Assembly (NCBI RefSeq): GCF_020283565.1
Contig: NC_060060.1
Location: forward strand, 13,454,001-13,518,000
From: Trifolium pratense
Lineage: Eukaryota; Streptophyta; Magnoliopsida; Fabales; Fabaceae
Direction of reading: 5' to 3'
Length of the DNA stretch: 64,000 bases
Made by a program: the position numbers and the translations under genes
Shown here: positions 22,618 through 33,550 of the stretch, piece by piece
Numbering within the stretch: the first letter of the stretch is position 1
Layout of the letters: each line of letters begins with the position of its first letter
The notes under the pieces: model-generated
Told to the model about the DNA's origin: nothing
Databases searched by the model: none
The model's input: only the letters and a program-made list of their open reading frames with translations

Positions 22618-25600
22618 ATGGCTGGAGAACACGAAAACCACGACAACTCTAACGTTAACACCCTGCAAGCCGCCGTCGTAGAGATTCGGCGCTTACAAAC
22701 TCAGATTGCGGCCATAGAAGCCGAAAGAACTAATGAGAAAGAGAAAGCGAAGTTGATTTTGGAAGAGGAGGAGGGAGAGGGCGTCATGGACGTACAACCC
22801 TTAGCACAGCACCTGTGGGATGCCCAAGTGGTGGAAACAATCAAGGTCCCTCACCTTCCTACTTTCGACGGAAAGACGGATCCAAGGGAGCACCTGATGG
22901 CAATTGGGACACAAACTGCCATAATCAATGCTCCGGAACATCTAAAGTGTAAATTACTAGCCGGCACCTTCAAGGATGTCGCCCTGCGTTGGTACATGAA
23001 CCTTCCAAAAAACTCAATTGAAAGTTATGCTGACTTTCATAAAAAATTTATTCACCAGTTCGCTGGATCGAAACACGTGAAAGTCACATCAACCAGTCTT
23101 TTCTCTATCCGCCAAAACCCTGGCGAGTCATTGCGTAATTTCCTCGCCAGATTTAGCGAAGCTACCATCAAAGTCTCAAATCCAAATCAGGAGATGTTTG
23201 TGGCAGCCTTCCACAATGGGCTAAGAGCGGGACATTTCAATGAGTCCTTAGCCCAAAAGCCAGCCTCGTCGATGCAAGAGGTAAACAAGAGGGCGGAGTG
23301 TTATATTAAGGGCGAAGAAAGTAACGCCGAGAAAAGGCAAAGAGACGTTAAGGAGAAGGAATACGTGGGCCGTGCCATTAGAGCGCCCGAACACCCACGA
23401 CCAAAATCGGGGGGCCACCAAGGAGACCCATGGCAGAGGCACCATGGGAAGCCCTACCGCCAACCGCCCAGAAGAGAATTCAGGAATCATCCCGCCAATG
23501 AAGACTTCACGCCATTAAACGCCTCAAAGGTTTACGTCTTAAATGAGGTTCTGGCCACTGGTTTGGCAAACCTTCCCCCAAGGAGAACCAGTAACATCCC
23601 CATGGGGCTGGACGACAACGCCTGGTGCGCATATCACAGGTGTAGAGGTCACTCCACGGAGAAATGCTTCCGCTTAAGAGATTTAATCGAAGAACTAATC
23701 AAAAGCGGACACCTTCGCAAATTTATTGACGACGCCGCCCAAGGGCGAGTTGTCGTGCCAAAAGTTCCCCGGCAGGAGCCACGAGACCCTCCTGGGCCAA
23801 ACAGAGAGCCTCCCAAGGGGAGGATCTCCGTAAATACAATAGCGGGGGGATTCTCAGGCGGGGGCGAATCAAGCTCAGCAAGGAAAAGGTATGTACGCCG
23901 AGCCATCTCGGAGATATACCTCGTAAGTCAACCCCAGCCATTAGACGTACCGGATTTGGCATTCACGGCAAAGGATGGTTTGGAGGTAGCACCCCACGAC
24001 GATGATCCCTTAGTGATACAAGTCCAAATTTTGAACTGTGATGTGAAAAGAGTACTGATAGATTCGGGGAGTTCAGCGGACATTATGTACTGGGAAGCTT
24101 TCAAGGCCATGCAATTAGCAGAAGAGCAATTGCAACCATACTCCGGAACCCTGGTTGGGTTCTCTGGCGAACAAGTGGACGTAATGGGTTACGCCTCCCT
24201 TCTTACCACGTTTGGAGAAGGCATCAACGCCAAAACTATCAAAGTGCGATATCTGGTAGTTAAAACTCCTTTTACCTCCTATAATATTATTATAGGAAGA
24301 CCCGCCTTTAACGCATTAGGGGCGGCCATGTCCACTTTATACCTAGCAATAAAATACCCCCTCGAGAATGGGGGAGTAGGAACAGTAAGGGGCGATCAGA
24401 TTCTCGCCAAGAAGTGCTACGAGTCTAGCTTAAAGATACGACACCGAACTTCCAGCGCAAGCGGGAAATTCGAAAGAAGACAAGCCGCAACTCCAGGCGG
24501 CATAAACATGATAGAGAGCGCAGATATGGATCCAAGGGAGGAATTCCAAGATCGAAGGGTAAGCCCTATAGAAGACCTGGAGCAGGTTCAAATTGGCGAT
24601 TACCCTCACCAGACAACTAGCTTGGGAACAGCGTTGCCCAGCGAGGAGAGGAGACGAATCATCAAAATCCTGAAGGATAACGCTGACCTATTCGCATGGA
24701 AACCTTCAGATATGCCAGGGATTGACGAAGGGGTGATAACACATAAACTCTCAATATCACCCAGCACAAAACCAGTTTCCCAAAGAAAAAGGAAGGTGGG
24801 AGAAGAAAGACGAGTCGCTATTGCAGAAGAAGTAGAGAAACTAAAGGAAGCAGGATTCATCGAAGAAATAAAATACCCCTCATGGTTGGCAAATGTCGTC
24901 ATGGTGAAAAAGGCCAACGGGAAGTGGAGAATGTGCGTGGACTTCACAGACTTAAACAAGGCGTGTCCCAAAGATCCATATCCCCTACCTAACATAGACA
25001 GGTTAATTGATGGCGCCTCGGGGTGTAAGATGCTGAGTTTTATGGACGCCTACTCCGGATACAATCAAATAAAGATGAACCCCTCCGACGCCCGCCATAC
25101 AGCCTTTATGTCGAATACCTGCAACTACTTTTACAACGTCATGCCTTTTGGACTGAAGAATGCGGGAGCAACATACCAAAGGTTGATGGACAGGGTTTTT
25201 GCTGAGCAAATAGGGAAGAATTTAGAGGTATATATCGACGACATGGTAGTAAAAACTTCCGATGGAAGTCACCATGATGATGATCTGTTGGACATCATGG
25301 GATCAGTAAGAAAGTACAACATGAGACTAAACCCAGCAAAGTGTTCCTTTGGGGCACAAGCCGGAAAATTCTTAGGGTTCATGCTCACCAGCAGAGGAAT
25401 AGAGGCTAACCCCGAAAAATGCCAAGCCATCATAGACATGAGGAGCCCTACATCCGTGAAAGAAGTACAGACCTTGACAGGCAGAATAGCCGCACTATCC
25501 AGATTCCTATCATGTGCGGGCGAAAAGGGTTTCCACTTCTTCGCATCTCTTAGGAAAAATGAGAGATTTTCCTGGACGCCAGAATGCGAAGAAGCCTTCA

Positions 25601-27756
25601 AACAACTAAAAGAGTTCCTGGCATCACCGCCCATCTTGACACGCCCATTACCAGGTAACACCCTTTACCTATATCTCGCAGTCTCGGATAGAGCTTTGAG
25701 TTCAGCTCTAGTTCAAGAAATAGAGGGCGAAGAAAAACCTATATATTTTGTAAGTAGAACCTTAAGGGGAGCAGAAACAAGGTATCAAAGAATAGAGAGA
25801 TTATCTCTCGCGGTAGTTGTCACAGCAAGAAAGTTAAGGCAGTATTTTCAAAGCCACCAGATAGTTGTTAAAACAGATTACCCTATCAAGAACGTCCTCC
25901 GAAAGCCAGACTTGGCAGGAAGGATGGTGGCGTGGTCCGTGGAATTATCGGAATTTGACATCACCTTCTCACCTAGAGGGGCCATTAAGTCACAAAGACT
26001 AGCTGATTTTGTATTGGAGATGTCTACTCCGCCAACAACAGAGAAAACAGCGTTTTGGACACTCTCAGTTGACGGGGCCTCCAATGTGCGAGGAAGTGGA
26101 GCCGGAATAGTACTGGAAGGACCGGATGGCGTGATGATAGAACAATCACTACGTTTCGCCTTCAAAGCTAGCAACAACCAAGCGGAATACGAGGCTTTGA
26201 TAGCAGGAATGAAGTTGGCAAGCGATATGGAGGTAAAAGAGCTAAAGGCCATGAGTGATTCCCAGCTGGTAACCAACCAAGTATCAGGGAAGTTTCAAAC
26301 GAAAGAGCCGCAGTTAATCAAATACGTGGAGAAGGTGCAGAACCTAGCTAAGCATTTCGATTCGTTCGAATTAGTCTACGTTCCCCGCGAACAGAACATG
26401 AGAGCAGATCTATTGTCAAAGTTGGCGAGCACCAAAAAACCAGGAAGCCATAGAACCGTTATCCAAGAAACCATAAAAACTCCCAGCATCAACGGGGAAG
26501 AGGTAATGATGGTAATAGAAGAAGAAGACTGGAGATCGCCCATTATCCGGTACCTCCAAAAGGATGAGCTCCCGAAAGAAAGGGAAAAGGCTTTTAAATT
26601 GAGGAAAATGGCGGCATGGTATTCAATGGTAGGGGATAAGCTATATAAGAGAGGATTCGCGTCCCCCCTCCTTTTATGCGTCAGTACTGAAGAAGCCAAG
26701 CGCATCATGAATGAAGTACACGAAGGATCATGTGGTAGTCATATCGGTTCAAGAGCATTAGCAGGAAAGATATTGAGAGCAGGATTTTATTGGCCAGATA
26801 TACATGATGATACCGCCATGTACGTAAGAAACTGTGACAAATGCCAAAGACACGCCAACCTGCATCATGTTCCGGGGGAGCCACTGAAGTCAGTGTTATC
26901 CCCTTGGCCCTTTTTCATGTGGGGTGTAGATATCGTTGGCCCATTTCCGGTTGGCTATAAACAAGCGCGATGGATCATCGTCGCCGTAGACTACTTTACA
27001 AAATGGATTGAAGCAGAGCCGGTATCCAGCATTTCGGCGGAACAGGTAAAAATCTTTTATTGGAAGAAAATCATCTGCAGATTTGGATTGCCCAAATACA
27101 TCGTATCCGACAACGGTACACAATTCGCTAGCGAAAAGGTCGTTGAATTCTGTCGAAGCAAGGGAATCAAAAACACCTTTATATCAGTGGAGCATCCACA
27201 AGCAAACGGACAAGCAGAGTCAGCAAATAAGGTGATACTAAGAGCCTTAAAAAGAAGGCTAGATAGTAAAGGCGAAGCTTGGGTAGCCCACATCTCACCC
27301 ATCCTCTGGTCGTATCACACCACTCCCCAATCCTCGACAGGTGAAGCGCCATTTACAATGGTCTATGGTTCGGACGCGATGATCCCGGTGGAAATAAATC
27401 CTCCTAGTTGGCGCAGAGAAACCACGACGCAGGAAGAGAACGACAGAGCTCTGGAAGAGAACCTAGACATGATCGAGGAAAGAAGAGAAAGAGCGCATTT
27501 CAGGGAATTCGCCATAAAGCAAAGAGCCGCTAGGCGTTATAATACGAGAGTCAAACAAAGGAGTTTTCAAGAAGGCGACCTGGTGCTGAAAAGACCTATG
27601 GGAAAGGATAAAGGAGGAAAGTTCGCAGCAAACTGGGAAGGCCCCTTTCGGGTGCAAGAAGCTTTCGAAGGAGGAGCATATCGCCTAGAGACCATGGAAG
27701 GAAAAATCCTCCCAAGGACATGGAACGTAGCAAACCTAAAGTTCTACTATAGCTAA
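22618..27756 (+). CDS. Gag-Pol polyprotein of the Tat-type gypsy element
   Basis: One open frame of 1712 codons. The gag domain covers about residues 70-240. A modified zinc knuckle (C-x4-C-x2-H-x4-C) begins at about 337. The aspartic protease has the active site DSGSSAD at 482. Reverse transcriptase spans about 705-900 with the YIDD box at 872. RNase H covers about 995-1130, with a weakened first acidic motif (AVSDRA). A second, archaeal-type RNase H (SVDGASN, Asp1152) extends to about 1275. The integrase zinc-binding His starts near 1368, and its D-D35-E triad is Asp1438, Asp1498 and Glu1534. All key catalytic residues seen are intact. Expression as one fused polyprotein means no frameshift is needed. 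The start ATG is 84 bp after the LTR. Codon use is richer in GC than in the host genes. Confidence 0.97.
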   Translation: MAGEHENHDNSNVNTLQAAVVEIRRLQTQIAAIEAERTNEKEKAKLILEEEEGEGVMDVQPLAQHLWDAQVVETIKVPHLPTFDGKTDPREHLMAIGTQTAIINAPEHLKCKLLAGTFKDVALRWYMNLPKNSIESYADFHKKFIHQFAGSKHVKVTSTSLFSIRQNPGESLRNFLARFSEATIKVSNPNQEMFVAAFHNGLRAGHFNESLAQKPASSMQEVNKRAECYIKGEESNAEKRQRDVKEKEYVGRAIRAPEHPRPKSGGHQGDPWQRHHGKPYRQPPRREFRNHPANEDFTPLNASKVYVLNEVLATGLANLPPRRTSNIPMGLDDNAWCAYHRCRGHSTEKCFRLRDLIEELIKSGHLRKFIDDAAQGRVVVPKVPRQEPRDPPGPNREPPKGRISVNTIAGGFSGGGESSSARKRYVRRAISEIYLVSQPQPLDVPDLAFTAKDGLEVAPHDDDPLVIQVQILNCDVKRVLIDSGSSADIMYWEAFKAMQLAEEQLQPYSGTLVGFSGEQVDVMGYASLLTTFGEGINAKTIKVRYLVVKTPFTSYNIIIGRPAFNALGAAMSTLYLAIKYPLENGGVGTVRGDQILAKKCYESSLKIRHRTSSASGKFERRQAATPGGINMIESADMDPREEFQDRRVSPIEDLEQVQIGDYPHQTTSLGTALPSEERRRIIKILKDNADLFAWKPSDMPGIDEGVITHKLSISPSTKPVSQRKRKVGEERRVAIAEEVEKLKEAGFIEEIKYPSWLANVVMVKKANGKWRMCVDFTDLNKACPKDPYPLPNIDRLIDGASGCKMLSFMDAYSGYNQIKMNPSDARHTAFMSNTCNYFYNVMPFGLKNAGATYQRLMDRVFAEQIGKNLEVYIDDMVVKTSDGSHHDDDLLDIMGSVRKYNMRLNPAKCSFGAQAGKFLGFMLTSRGIEANPEKCQAIIDMRSPTSVKEVQTLTGRIAALSRFLSCAGEKGFHFFASLRKNERFSWTPECEEAFKQLKEFLASPPILTRPLPGNTLYLYLAVSDRALSSALVQEIEGEEKPIYFVSRTLRGAETRYQRIERLSLAVVVTARKLRQYFQSHQIVVKTDYPIKNVLRKPDLAGRMVAWSVELSEFDITFSPRGAIKSQRLADFVLEMSTPPTTEKTAFWTLSVDGASNVRGSGAGIVLEGPDGVMIEQSLRFAFKASNNQAEYEALIAGMKLASDMEVKELKAMSDSQLVTNQVSGKFQTKEPQLIKYVEKVQNLAKHFDSFELVYVPREQNMRADLLSKLASTKKPGSHRTVIQETIKTPSINGEEVMMVIEEEDWRSPIIRYLQKDELPKEREKAFKLRKMAAWYSMVGDKLYKRGFASPLLLCVSTEEAKRIMNEVHEGSCGSHIGSRALAGKILRAGFYWPDIHDDTAMYVRNCDKCQRHANLHHVPGEPLKSVLSPWPFFMWGVDIVGPFPVGYKQARWIIVAVDYFTKWIEAEPVSSISAEQVKIFYWKKIICRFGLPKYIVSDNGTQFASEKVVEFCRSKGIKNTFISVEHPQANGQAESANKVILRALKRRLDSKGEAWVAHISPILWSYHTTPQSSTGEAPFTMVYGSDAMIPVEINPPSWRRETTTQEENDRALEENLDMIEERRERAHFREFAIKQRAARRYNTRVKQRSFQEGDLVLKRPMGKDKGGKFAANWEGPFRVQEAFEGGAYRLETMEGKILPRTWNVANLKFYYS

Positions 27757-28103
27757 TCACGGAGCATCACTTTATCGGTGGAAGAATAAGTAAAACCATT
27801 CTCTTCTTTTAGCAATATTTTTAAATGATGTATAAGAACCGTTTTCATAAAGGAATAAAAAAAAAAAAAAAAAAAACAATGAGACACTCTTTTCCCCTGT
27901 TTCAACGGGGGTTTTTATCGAGGCTCATTGAATTTCAAAATTCTAGTAGTTTATATCTTCTTGCATATCCCAAAATATTTGCGTCAATAAAGGTCAACCT
28001 GATTAAGTTACGGGCTCTGAACCAACAAAAATGGTTATCTCAAACTTGAGCTCTGAATCTTTACTTAAAGATCAACTCAGATGTGAGCGCTGAACCAAAA
28101 ACA
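27757..28103. other. Gypsy internal noncoding region after pol
   Basis: Contains an A run at 27857-27876 and sequence leading into the tandem array. No ORF was trusted. Confidence 0.5.
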
Positions 28104-28993
28104 AGGGTTACAGTGCCTTGGCGTCACCCACGAGTTAGGTACGTCAGAAAAAAAATTTATTAAACAAAGGTTACAGTGCCTTGGCGTCACCTTCGAGTTG
28201 GGTACGTCAGAAAAAAAATTATTAAACAAAGGTTACAGTGCCTTGGCGTCACCCACGAGTTGGGTACGTCAGAAAAAAAATTATTAAACAAAGGTTACAG
28301 TGCCTTGGCGTCACCCACGAGTTGGGTACGTCAGAAAAAAATTTATTAAACAAGGGTTACAGTGCCTTGGCGTCACCTTCGAGTTGGGTACGTCAGAAAA
28401 AAAAAAAAATTTTATTAAACAAGGGTTACAGTGCCTTGGCGTCACCTTCGAGTTGGGTACGTCAGAAAAAAAAAATTTATTAAACAAGGGTTACAGTGCC
28501 TTGGCGTCACCTTCGAGTTGGGTACGTCAGAAAAAAAATTATTAAACAAAGGTTACAGTGCCTTGGCGTCACCCACGAGTTGGGTACGTCAGAAAAAAAA
28601 TTATTAAACAAAGGTTACAGTGCCTTGGCGTCACCCACGAGTTGGGTACGTCAGAAAAAAATTTATTAAACAAGGGTTACAGTGCCTTGGCGTCACCTTC
28701 GAGTTGGGTACGTCAGAAAAAAAAAAAAAATTTTATTAAACAAGGGTTACAGTGCCTTGGCGTCACCTTCGAGTTGGGTACGTCAGAAAAAAAAAATTTA
28801 TTAAACAAGGGTTACAGTGCCTTGGCGTCACCTACGAGTTGGGTACGTCAGAAAAAGCAAAATTAAAAAGGTTGAAAGGCCTTGGCGCTACCTGTAAGTC
28901 TTACGAGTTGGGTACGTCAGAAAAAGAAAAATCAAAAAAGGTTGCAAGGCCTTGGCGTTACCTGTAAGTCTTACGAGTTGGGTACGTCAGAAA
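28104..28993. repeat. Tandem array of ~62-bp units inside the gypsy element
   Basis: Twelve close copies plus two diverged ones share TTACAGTGCCTTGGCGTCAC and GAGTTGGGTACGTCAG, separated by A runs of variable length and ATTATTAAACAA. The copies differ mainly at CCCACGAG versus CTTCGAG. A block of five units starting near 28204 is repeated almost exactly 320 bp later, giving a higher-order repeat. Reading frames across it are artefacts. Such arrays are common between pol and the 3' LTR in Tat elements. Confidence 0.95.
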
Positions 28994-29367
28994 AAGATAC
29001 AACAAAGAAAGGCGAAATTATCAACACCGCCGGAAGAAGCTTATACACAACCAAAGCAGGCGATTCATTATACCACCAAAAAACAACAGGTATAAAGTTA
29101 TTTGCATCAATTTACAATTATTATAGAAAATAGAAGATGTCACAGGTGCAAGGACGAAGTTTCCTAGACAAAGACGACAGAAGGCGTTACCTCACAACGT
29201 AATGCAAAAATAATTCGTAAAGTTATGAAAAGAAGAAATCAGGCGAATAAAGAACTTTATAAAGGACCCAGCCAAGGGGCAAAATTGTTCAAAGCCACAA
29301 AAGGGCATACAAAATAATTACAAAAAGCCACAGAAGGGCAGAAACAAGATCATTACAAAGAGATCAT
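28994..29367. other. Gypsy spacer between array and antisense genes
   Basis: Noncoding. It should contain the 3' UTR of the antisense two-exon gene, which ends at 29368. Confidence 0.45.
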
Positions 29368-31473
29368 TCATTGAGGAGGAACATAGGGAACGAGCTTGCC
29401 GTCAACAATTTGATTCATTGCATCAGCTTCGCCAAGGCGCTTAGCATCGAGATCCGGGAAAAGAAGCTTGACCTGTTCTATAGCAAAAGAAAAGCCCTCG
29501 TCATATTGGTTGGCGGCATAGAGCTGAAGCTCTGTGACATCACTCTCCAATCTAACTTTCTCATCAGCTAAGGTCCCAATAGACTGTACCGCTTCATCCT
29601 TCTCCTTGGATAGTTTAGAGAGTTTCTCAGCCTGGGCAGCAGCATTCTCCTTGAGCTTAGCCTCCGAAGCGGCATAGCTTTCTTTAACTTTAGACAGCTT
29701 TTCTTCATACTCTTTCTTCAGTCTCTCTGTCTCGCCCTCCCTTTCTTCCTTCAACTTTTTAATGTCATCCTCCAGCTTCGCCTTGGTTTCAGAATACCTC
29801 TTCTCAATATCAGCGAGGTTATCATCAACCATCTTCACCTTCTGCCTCGCCTCCACAACCTCTTGCTCCTGGCGGTTTGTCAACAGATAATTGAGAAGAG
29901 TACCCTTGACTTCATACTCTAAGGCTTTCTTCCTCAGGTCTTCCGTCGAAGTGTTGGTGAAGCGAGTCATGTCACCCACCATGGTTACTCCTCTCTCAAT
30001 GAATTCCAGAGGATCGAAGGAGCTCCAGGAAAGGGGCGCAGCGGTTTCAGCATCTTGAGAAGGAGGCTGAGAAGAACTGGAAGCCGCACCTTTGCCCTTG
30101 TCGGCACCCCCAACATTTTGAATAGTTTTCTCTATCTTTTGTTTTTTGGGAGGAGGAGGAGCAGCACCCTCGTTTCCCTCCGCTTCAGCAGCTGTCTTTC
30201 CAGGGATCTCAACACGGATCCGCCCTTCATGCTTCTTCTTGCTCCGCCCTTCCTTCATAGCAGCTTCCTCCACTTGCAGCTTTTTCAGGGGATCAGTCAC
30301 GTCGACAACAGGATTGGCTCTTTGCTGGCGAGCTTTAGCCAAGAATGCCAGTCTCTCCTCATTAGAAATAGTCCTCATTCTCTCTGCAAAAGTAAAAAGA
30401 GGCAAAGAAATACAAGTTAGTAACGAGGCGAGATCAACATTAAACAAATAAAAGATACAAATTTATTACTTACGCAAATATTCTTCCAAGGCGCCACTAT
30501 TACCCTCACACCTAAGAACGTCAGAGGTATCCATAAGGGCATAGGAATCAAGGAAGTTGACGGTATCTTGCTCAAAGTCGCTCAAAGCCTCAAAGATGGC
30601 TCCCTTGATAAGCCTAGGGTTTTTGGTCCAATAAAAAGGAAATAAAGGATCCTCAACCTCATCATACATCAGGTCAGGAAATTTCTCATCATGGCGAACC
30701 CGAAGGAAAGAATCTTTGAAGTTTTTGAAATTGGAGGCATATAAGCTTAGGAGACGACGGTTGGGTTGACTACTAAGGGAAACTAGAGATTGAGGTTTTA
30801 GGTTCTTTATTTGGTAAAAAGAGAAGAAAACACCAACAGAAGGGTCTAGGTTAAAACCTGAACACATTACCTCGAAAGCTTTTATAAAGGCCCAACTATT
30901 AGGATGAAGTTGGGTGGGGGCGACATTAAGAACCCTCAACATCTCAGCCTCGAAAGAGGTGAAAGGCAACCAAATATTGAGGGGCTGGATCACGCCAGTA
31001 TAAAGATAGAAATAATCTGGCGGGGTAACATTCTGGAGAAACACGAACTCGCCCTCCCTGACGGGTTCGGTTATAATCAGATCTTCACGAAGAAGGGAAT
31101 CAGAGAGTTTGACAGCTTTCCTAAAGCTCCTCACCATCTCCACACTAGTATACTTTGAAGAAACTTCCATGGTGACTGGAGCGTAGTCGGCAACGACCAG
31201 GTCTCGGCAGGGGTTCTTCCGCTTTCCTGTGAAAGAGGAAGGGGAGATTATGACGCAATCACTGTCATTACTACTATCACTACTGTTATCACTATCACTA
31301 CTACTACTCCCAACATCAAAACCCCATAATTCCGAATAAAACCCCCGGCTATTAAGAACGCCGTTAGCCCTAGTATAGTGGGCTTGAACTTGTTGCGCCC
31401 ACTCGAGATAACTAGGAGAGGAAATAGGAACTCTCCCACCATCATCCTCATCTAACTCCCTCAAAATAACCAT
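29368..31473 (-). CDS. Antisense two-exon gene inside the gypsy element ('putative gypsy type transposon' domain plus coiled coil)
   Basis: Exon 1 is 31473-30474 and exon 2 is 30383-29368. The 90-bp intron has donor GTAAGTAAT, acceptor TTTTGCAG and a perfect TACTAAC branch motif at 30422-30416. Joining keeps the frame (TTG C|AG AGA ATG) and gives 671 residues. Exon 1 opens with an acidic N-terminus and a Ser/Asp-rich run (about residues 55-75). It then has a globular part with YFYLYTGV, LPFTSFEAEMLRVLNVAPTQ and LHPNSWAFIKAFE, the signature of plant proteins annotated as Transposase_28/putative gypsy type transposon (PF04195, recalled). Exon 2 begins basic, has a KKQK-type nuclear-signal-like stretch, and then a long Glu/Lys coiled coil of about 180 residues. 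The function is unknown. The fused product is inference from splice signals. The two ORFs could also be translated separately. Confidence 0.75.
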
Positions 31474-31710
31474 TTTTTTCTAAACCTAATTAAAAGATTA
31501 GGGTCCCTACTCAAGACAGACCAAATCGGCAAAAAGGAGTAAGGTATGAAAGAAAGAATACCTCAAAGGAATTGACAAAGCTTGGAGAAATAAACTGGAA
31601 GCGTCCTAATCGTTGAACAAAGGCTTGCTGGATCGAAGAAGGATATGCGAAAGAGAATGCTGATTCGCGAGAAGAAATAAGTAAAGGGAAAGAAGAAACG
31701 GAGATACTAC

Positions 31711-31719
31711 TTATAAAGA
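31711..31719 (-). promoter_or_regulatory. TATA-like box for the antisense two-exon gene
   Basis: Minus-strand CTTTATAAG lies about 240 bp upstream of the ATG at 31473, leaving room for a leader. Confidence 0.4.
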
Positions 31720-32117
31720 GGGAAATCTTTTCGTTTTGGTTGAAGTCCAGAAGTCGAAGTAAGAAGTACCAAGTGCGCCGTCGGATTAAATACGCGTCAA
31801 AAAGCGTGTATCCCGAGAATAAGTTTTGGAAGATTTATCGTCAAATAGTTATCACCCTAAAAGGCGAACATGAAGTCGCCTCGAAACACAATGCGCCTCT
31901 GGAATGACCACGCCAAAAGTACAAACCTCGCCTTTTTTGAGCATAATATAAGTAAAGGAAAAACGCTCAAAAAGAGAAAAAATTCAAGATTAAGGAGAAA
32001 GCAAAACACAAGAACAATAAATTCAGCCCTAGACCAAAAATCTTTATTAATTTTGAAAAATAAAGGTACAACGACAGAAAGCAAAATTACAAAGAAAAAC
32101 TAATCTTAAAAGTCCTA

Positions 32118-32435
32118 TCACTCGGACTCGGAATCTTTTTGCGCAGGCTCAGGGAAAGTCATCTTGGATTCCACGGTGACCCGAGACCCCTCTTCTTCAC
32201 TAGACGAAGAAGCACGAAGCTCAGGAGGAACGTAGGTCTCCAGAAACGAAACGTAATCCTCATCGCCACTACCAGAATCGGAGGTATCCGAGGAAAGGAC
32301 GATAACCTCCACCTTTTTGACATCCTTAGACCTTCGGGAGCGAGTGAAGTTGGAGGTAGACACCTCTACCCTTTTCTTCCTTCGCTGAGGCGGGGTGCTT
32401 CTGGCAACAGGTTCTTTCGCATTGTTATTTTCCAT
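32118..32435 (-). CDS. Antisense small ORF, Ser/acidic-rich
   Basis: An ORF of 105 residues inside the gypsy element, opposite to gag-pol. The N-terminal third is basic (PPQRRKKRVEV, TRSRRSKD) and could be a nuclear signal. The middle has VIVLSSDTSDSGSGDEDY, similar in style to SUMO-interacting or casein-kinase-type acidic motifs. The C-terminus is Ser/Glu-rich. A TATAAATA box on the minus strand lies 57 bp upstream of the ATG. Minus-strand AATAAA signals follow the stop (32038-32062). No family was recognised. It could also be a further piece of an antisense gene set with 32836-33480. Confidence 0.5.
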   Translation of the reverse strand: MENNNAKEPVARSTPPQRRKKRVEVSTSNFTRSRRSKDVKKVEVIVLSSDTSDSGSGDEDYVSFLETYVPPELRASSSSEEEGSRVTVESKMTFPEPAQKDSESE

Positions 32436-32484
32436 CTTAAAGATTCAAAACAAGAGGATAAAAATTCGAGTTTTGAGCAGGTGA

Positions 32485-32492
32485 TATTTATA
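32485..32492 (-). promoter_or_regulatory. TATA-like box for the small antisense ORF
   Basis: Minus-strand TATAAATA 50-57 bp upstream of the ATG at 32435. Confidence 0.45.
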
Positions 32493-32835
32493 GTCAATAT
32501 TTAACCTTAACATCGTTATTAACGGTAGTAATAAATGCTTGAACGGTTGCAGCCACCGAGCTTTGACCATCTCGAAAAATGTCACTTTTACGTTTCCAAG
32601 GAGTCAAAATTTGACCCATTTTAGTTATTAAAGACTGCAAAGGAAGGCGGTACCAGAAAGGACAGAAGAGCAACACATAAGTAAAGGAAATTGCTTAAGC
32701 ATTCAAATTCGTACAAAAGAAATACAACGGAAGCAAAGAAACAGAATAAAAATAACAAAGATCCCAAAATCCGGAAGCAAATTACAAATACTAGAAAGAA
32801 AAGCACAAAACGGAAAGATGAGCAAACAAAAGACT

Positions 32836-33480
32836 TCATGGCATGGTGGAATTCCCCAATTCACCAGCATCGGCAACGGCGATACGGTGCATTTCCTCCA
32901 ATGCCCGTTTCACCCTCTTCGCCTTCACCATATTCTCGTCAATGGGCTTCAGATCCTCTCTCAGCTCGTTCTGCTTGTCTAAAAGGTCCATCAAAGAATG
33001 GCGCCTTGAAATCAGCTTAGCAACATCGTCCCTAATCTCGCCTTGGAGAGCCCTCTTCCTCTTCACAAGCGGCTTCATCTCCTTGTTCAGCAGCGCCAAA
33101 CGATCGTCCACTCTCCGCTCCTCGTTGAAGCATATCCCTAAGATTTCCTCCTGCACACCCATGGTCTCTTTCGTGATCTCTATCTGGCTGTCGACAGCTT
33201 CGGTAACTTCGGCATGGCATTCTTTGACATTCTCCACAGCAATCACGAAGGATGCACTATCCTTCAACTCTTTCTCTAGACGCAGCACACTGTCAAGAAA
33301 ACGCTTCTCTTCCTTGGTCAGCCTCCAGCAATAATCGTTCAGCTCTTTGACGAACTCTGAGAATTCGCCAAAATCATCCATCAAGTCCTCCGTGCTTAAG
33401 GCCAACATACGCCGGAGCCGCTTAATGACAGGGGAAGCCGGGGATTGACCACATTCGAAAGAAGGATTTTTGGGAGACAT
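32836..33480 (-). CDS. Antisense coiled-coil ORF inside the gypsy element
   Basis: A 214-residue frame with ATG at 33480 and stop at 32836. After a short Ser/Pro N-terminus it is almost entirely charged and predicted coiled coil (TKEEKRFLDSVLRLEKELKD, then NEERRVDDRLALLNKEMKP and RALQGEIRDDVAKLI). It has no transmembrane segment and no catalytic motif was recognised. A TATAAAA box (33551-33557) lies about 75 bp upstream on the minus strand. It ends about 260 bp before the 3' LTR. The ORF is unbroken in a recently inserted element, but selection cannot be judged from one copy. Possible roles (packaging, regulation) are speculation. Confidence 0.6.
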   Translation of the reverse strand: MSPKNPSFECGQSPASPVIKRLRRMLALSTEDLMDDFGEFSEFVKELNDYCWRLTKEEKRFLDSVLRLEKELKDSASFVIAVENVKECHAEVTEAVDSQIEITKETMGVQEEILGICFNEERRVDDRLALLNKEMKPLVKRKRALQGEIRDDVAKLISRRHSLMDLLDKQNELREDLKPIDENMVKAKRVKRALEEMHRIAVADAGELGNSTMP

Positions 33481-33550
33481 AACTCTGAAAGGAAAGCTTA
33501 GAGTTCTGCAGGTAAGAAGGGATGAACTGATTATTTCATCAAAGTACCAC

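Noticed and set aside
28238..28967. Forward ORFs of 70-100 codons
   Set aside because: They are produced by the tandem array. The frame repeats the 62-bp unit and has no domain.
28104..28993. CRISPR-like regular array
   Set aside because: The spacers are near-identical A runs, not unique sequences. It lies inside a plant retrotransposon.
30055..30451. Forward ORFs opposite the antisense gene
   Set aside because: They are shadows of the better supported minus-strand frame, with poor composition.
32843..33334. 163-codon forward ORF opposite the coiled-coil ORF
   Set aside because: It is Ser/Phe-rich and runs opposite a Glu/Lys-rich coiled coil, the pattern expected of a complementary-strand artefact.
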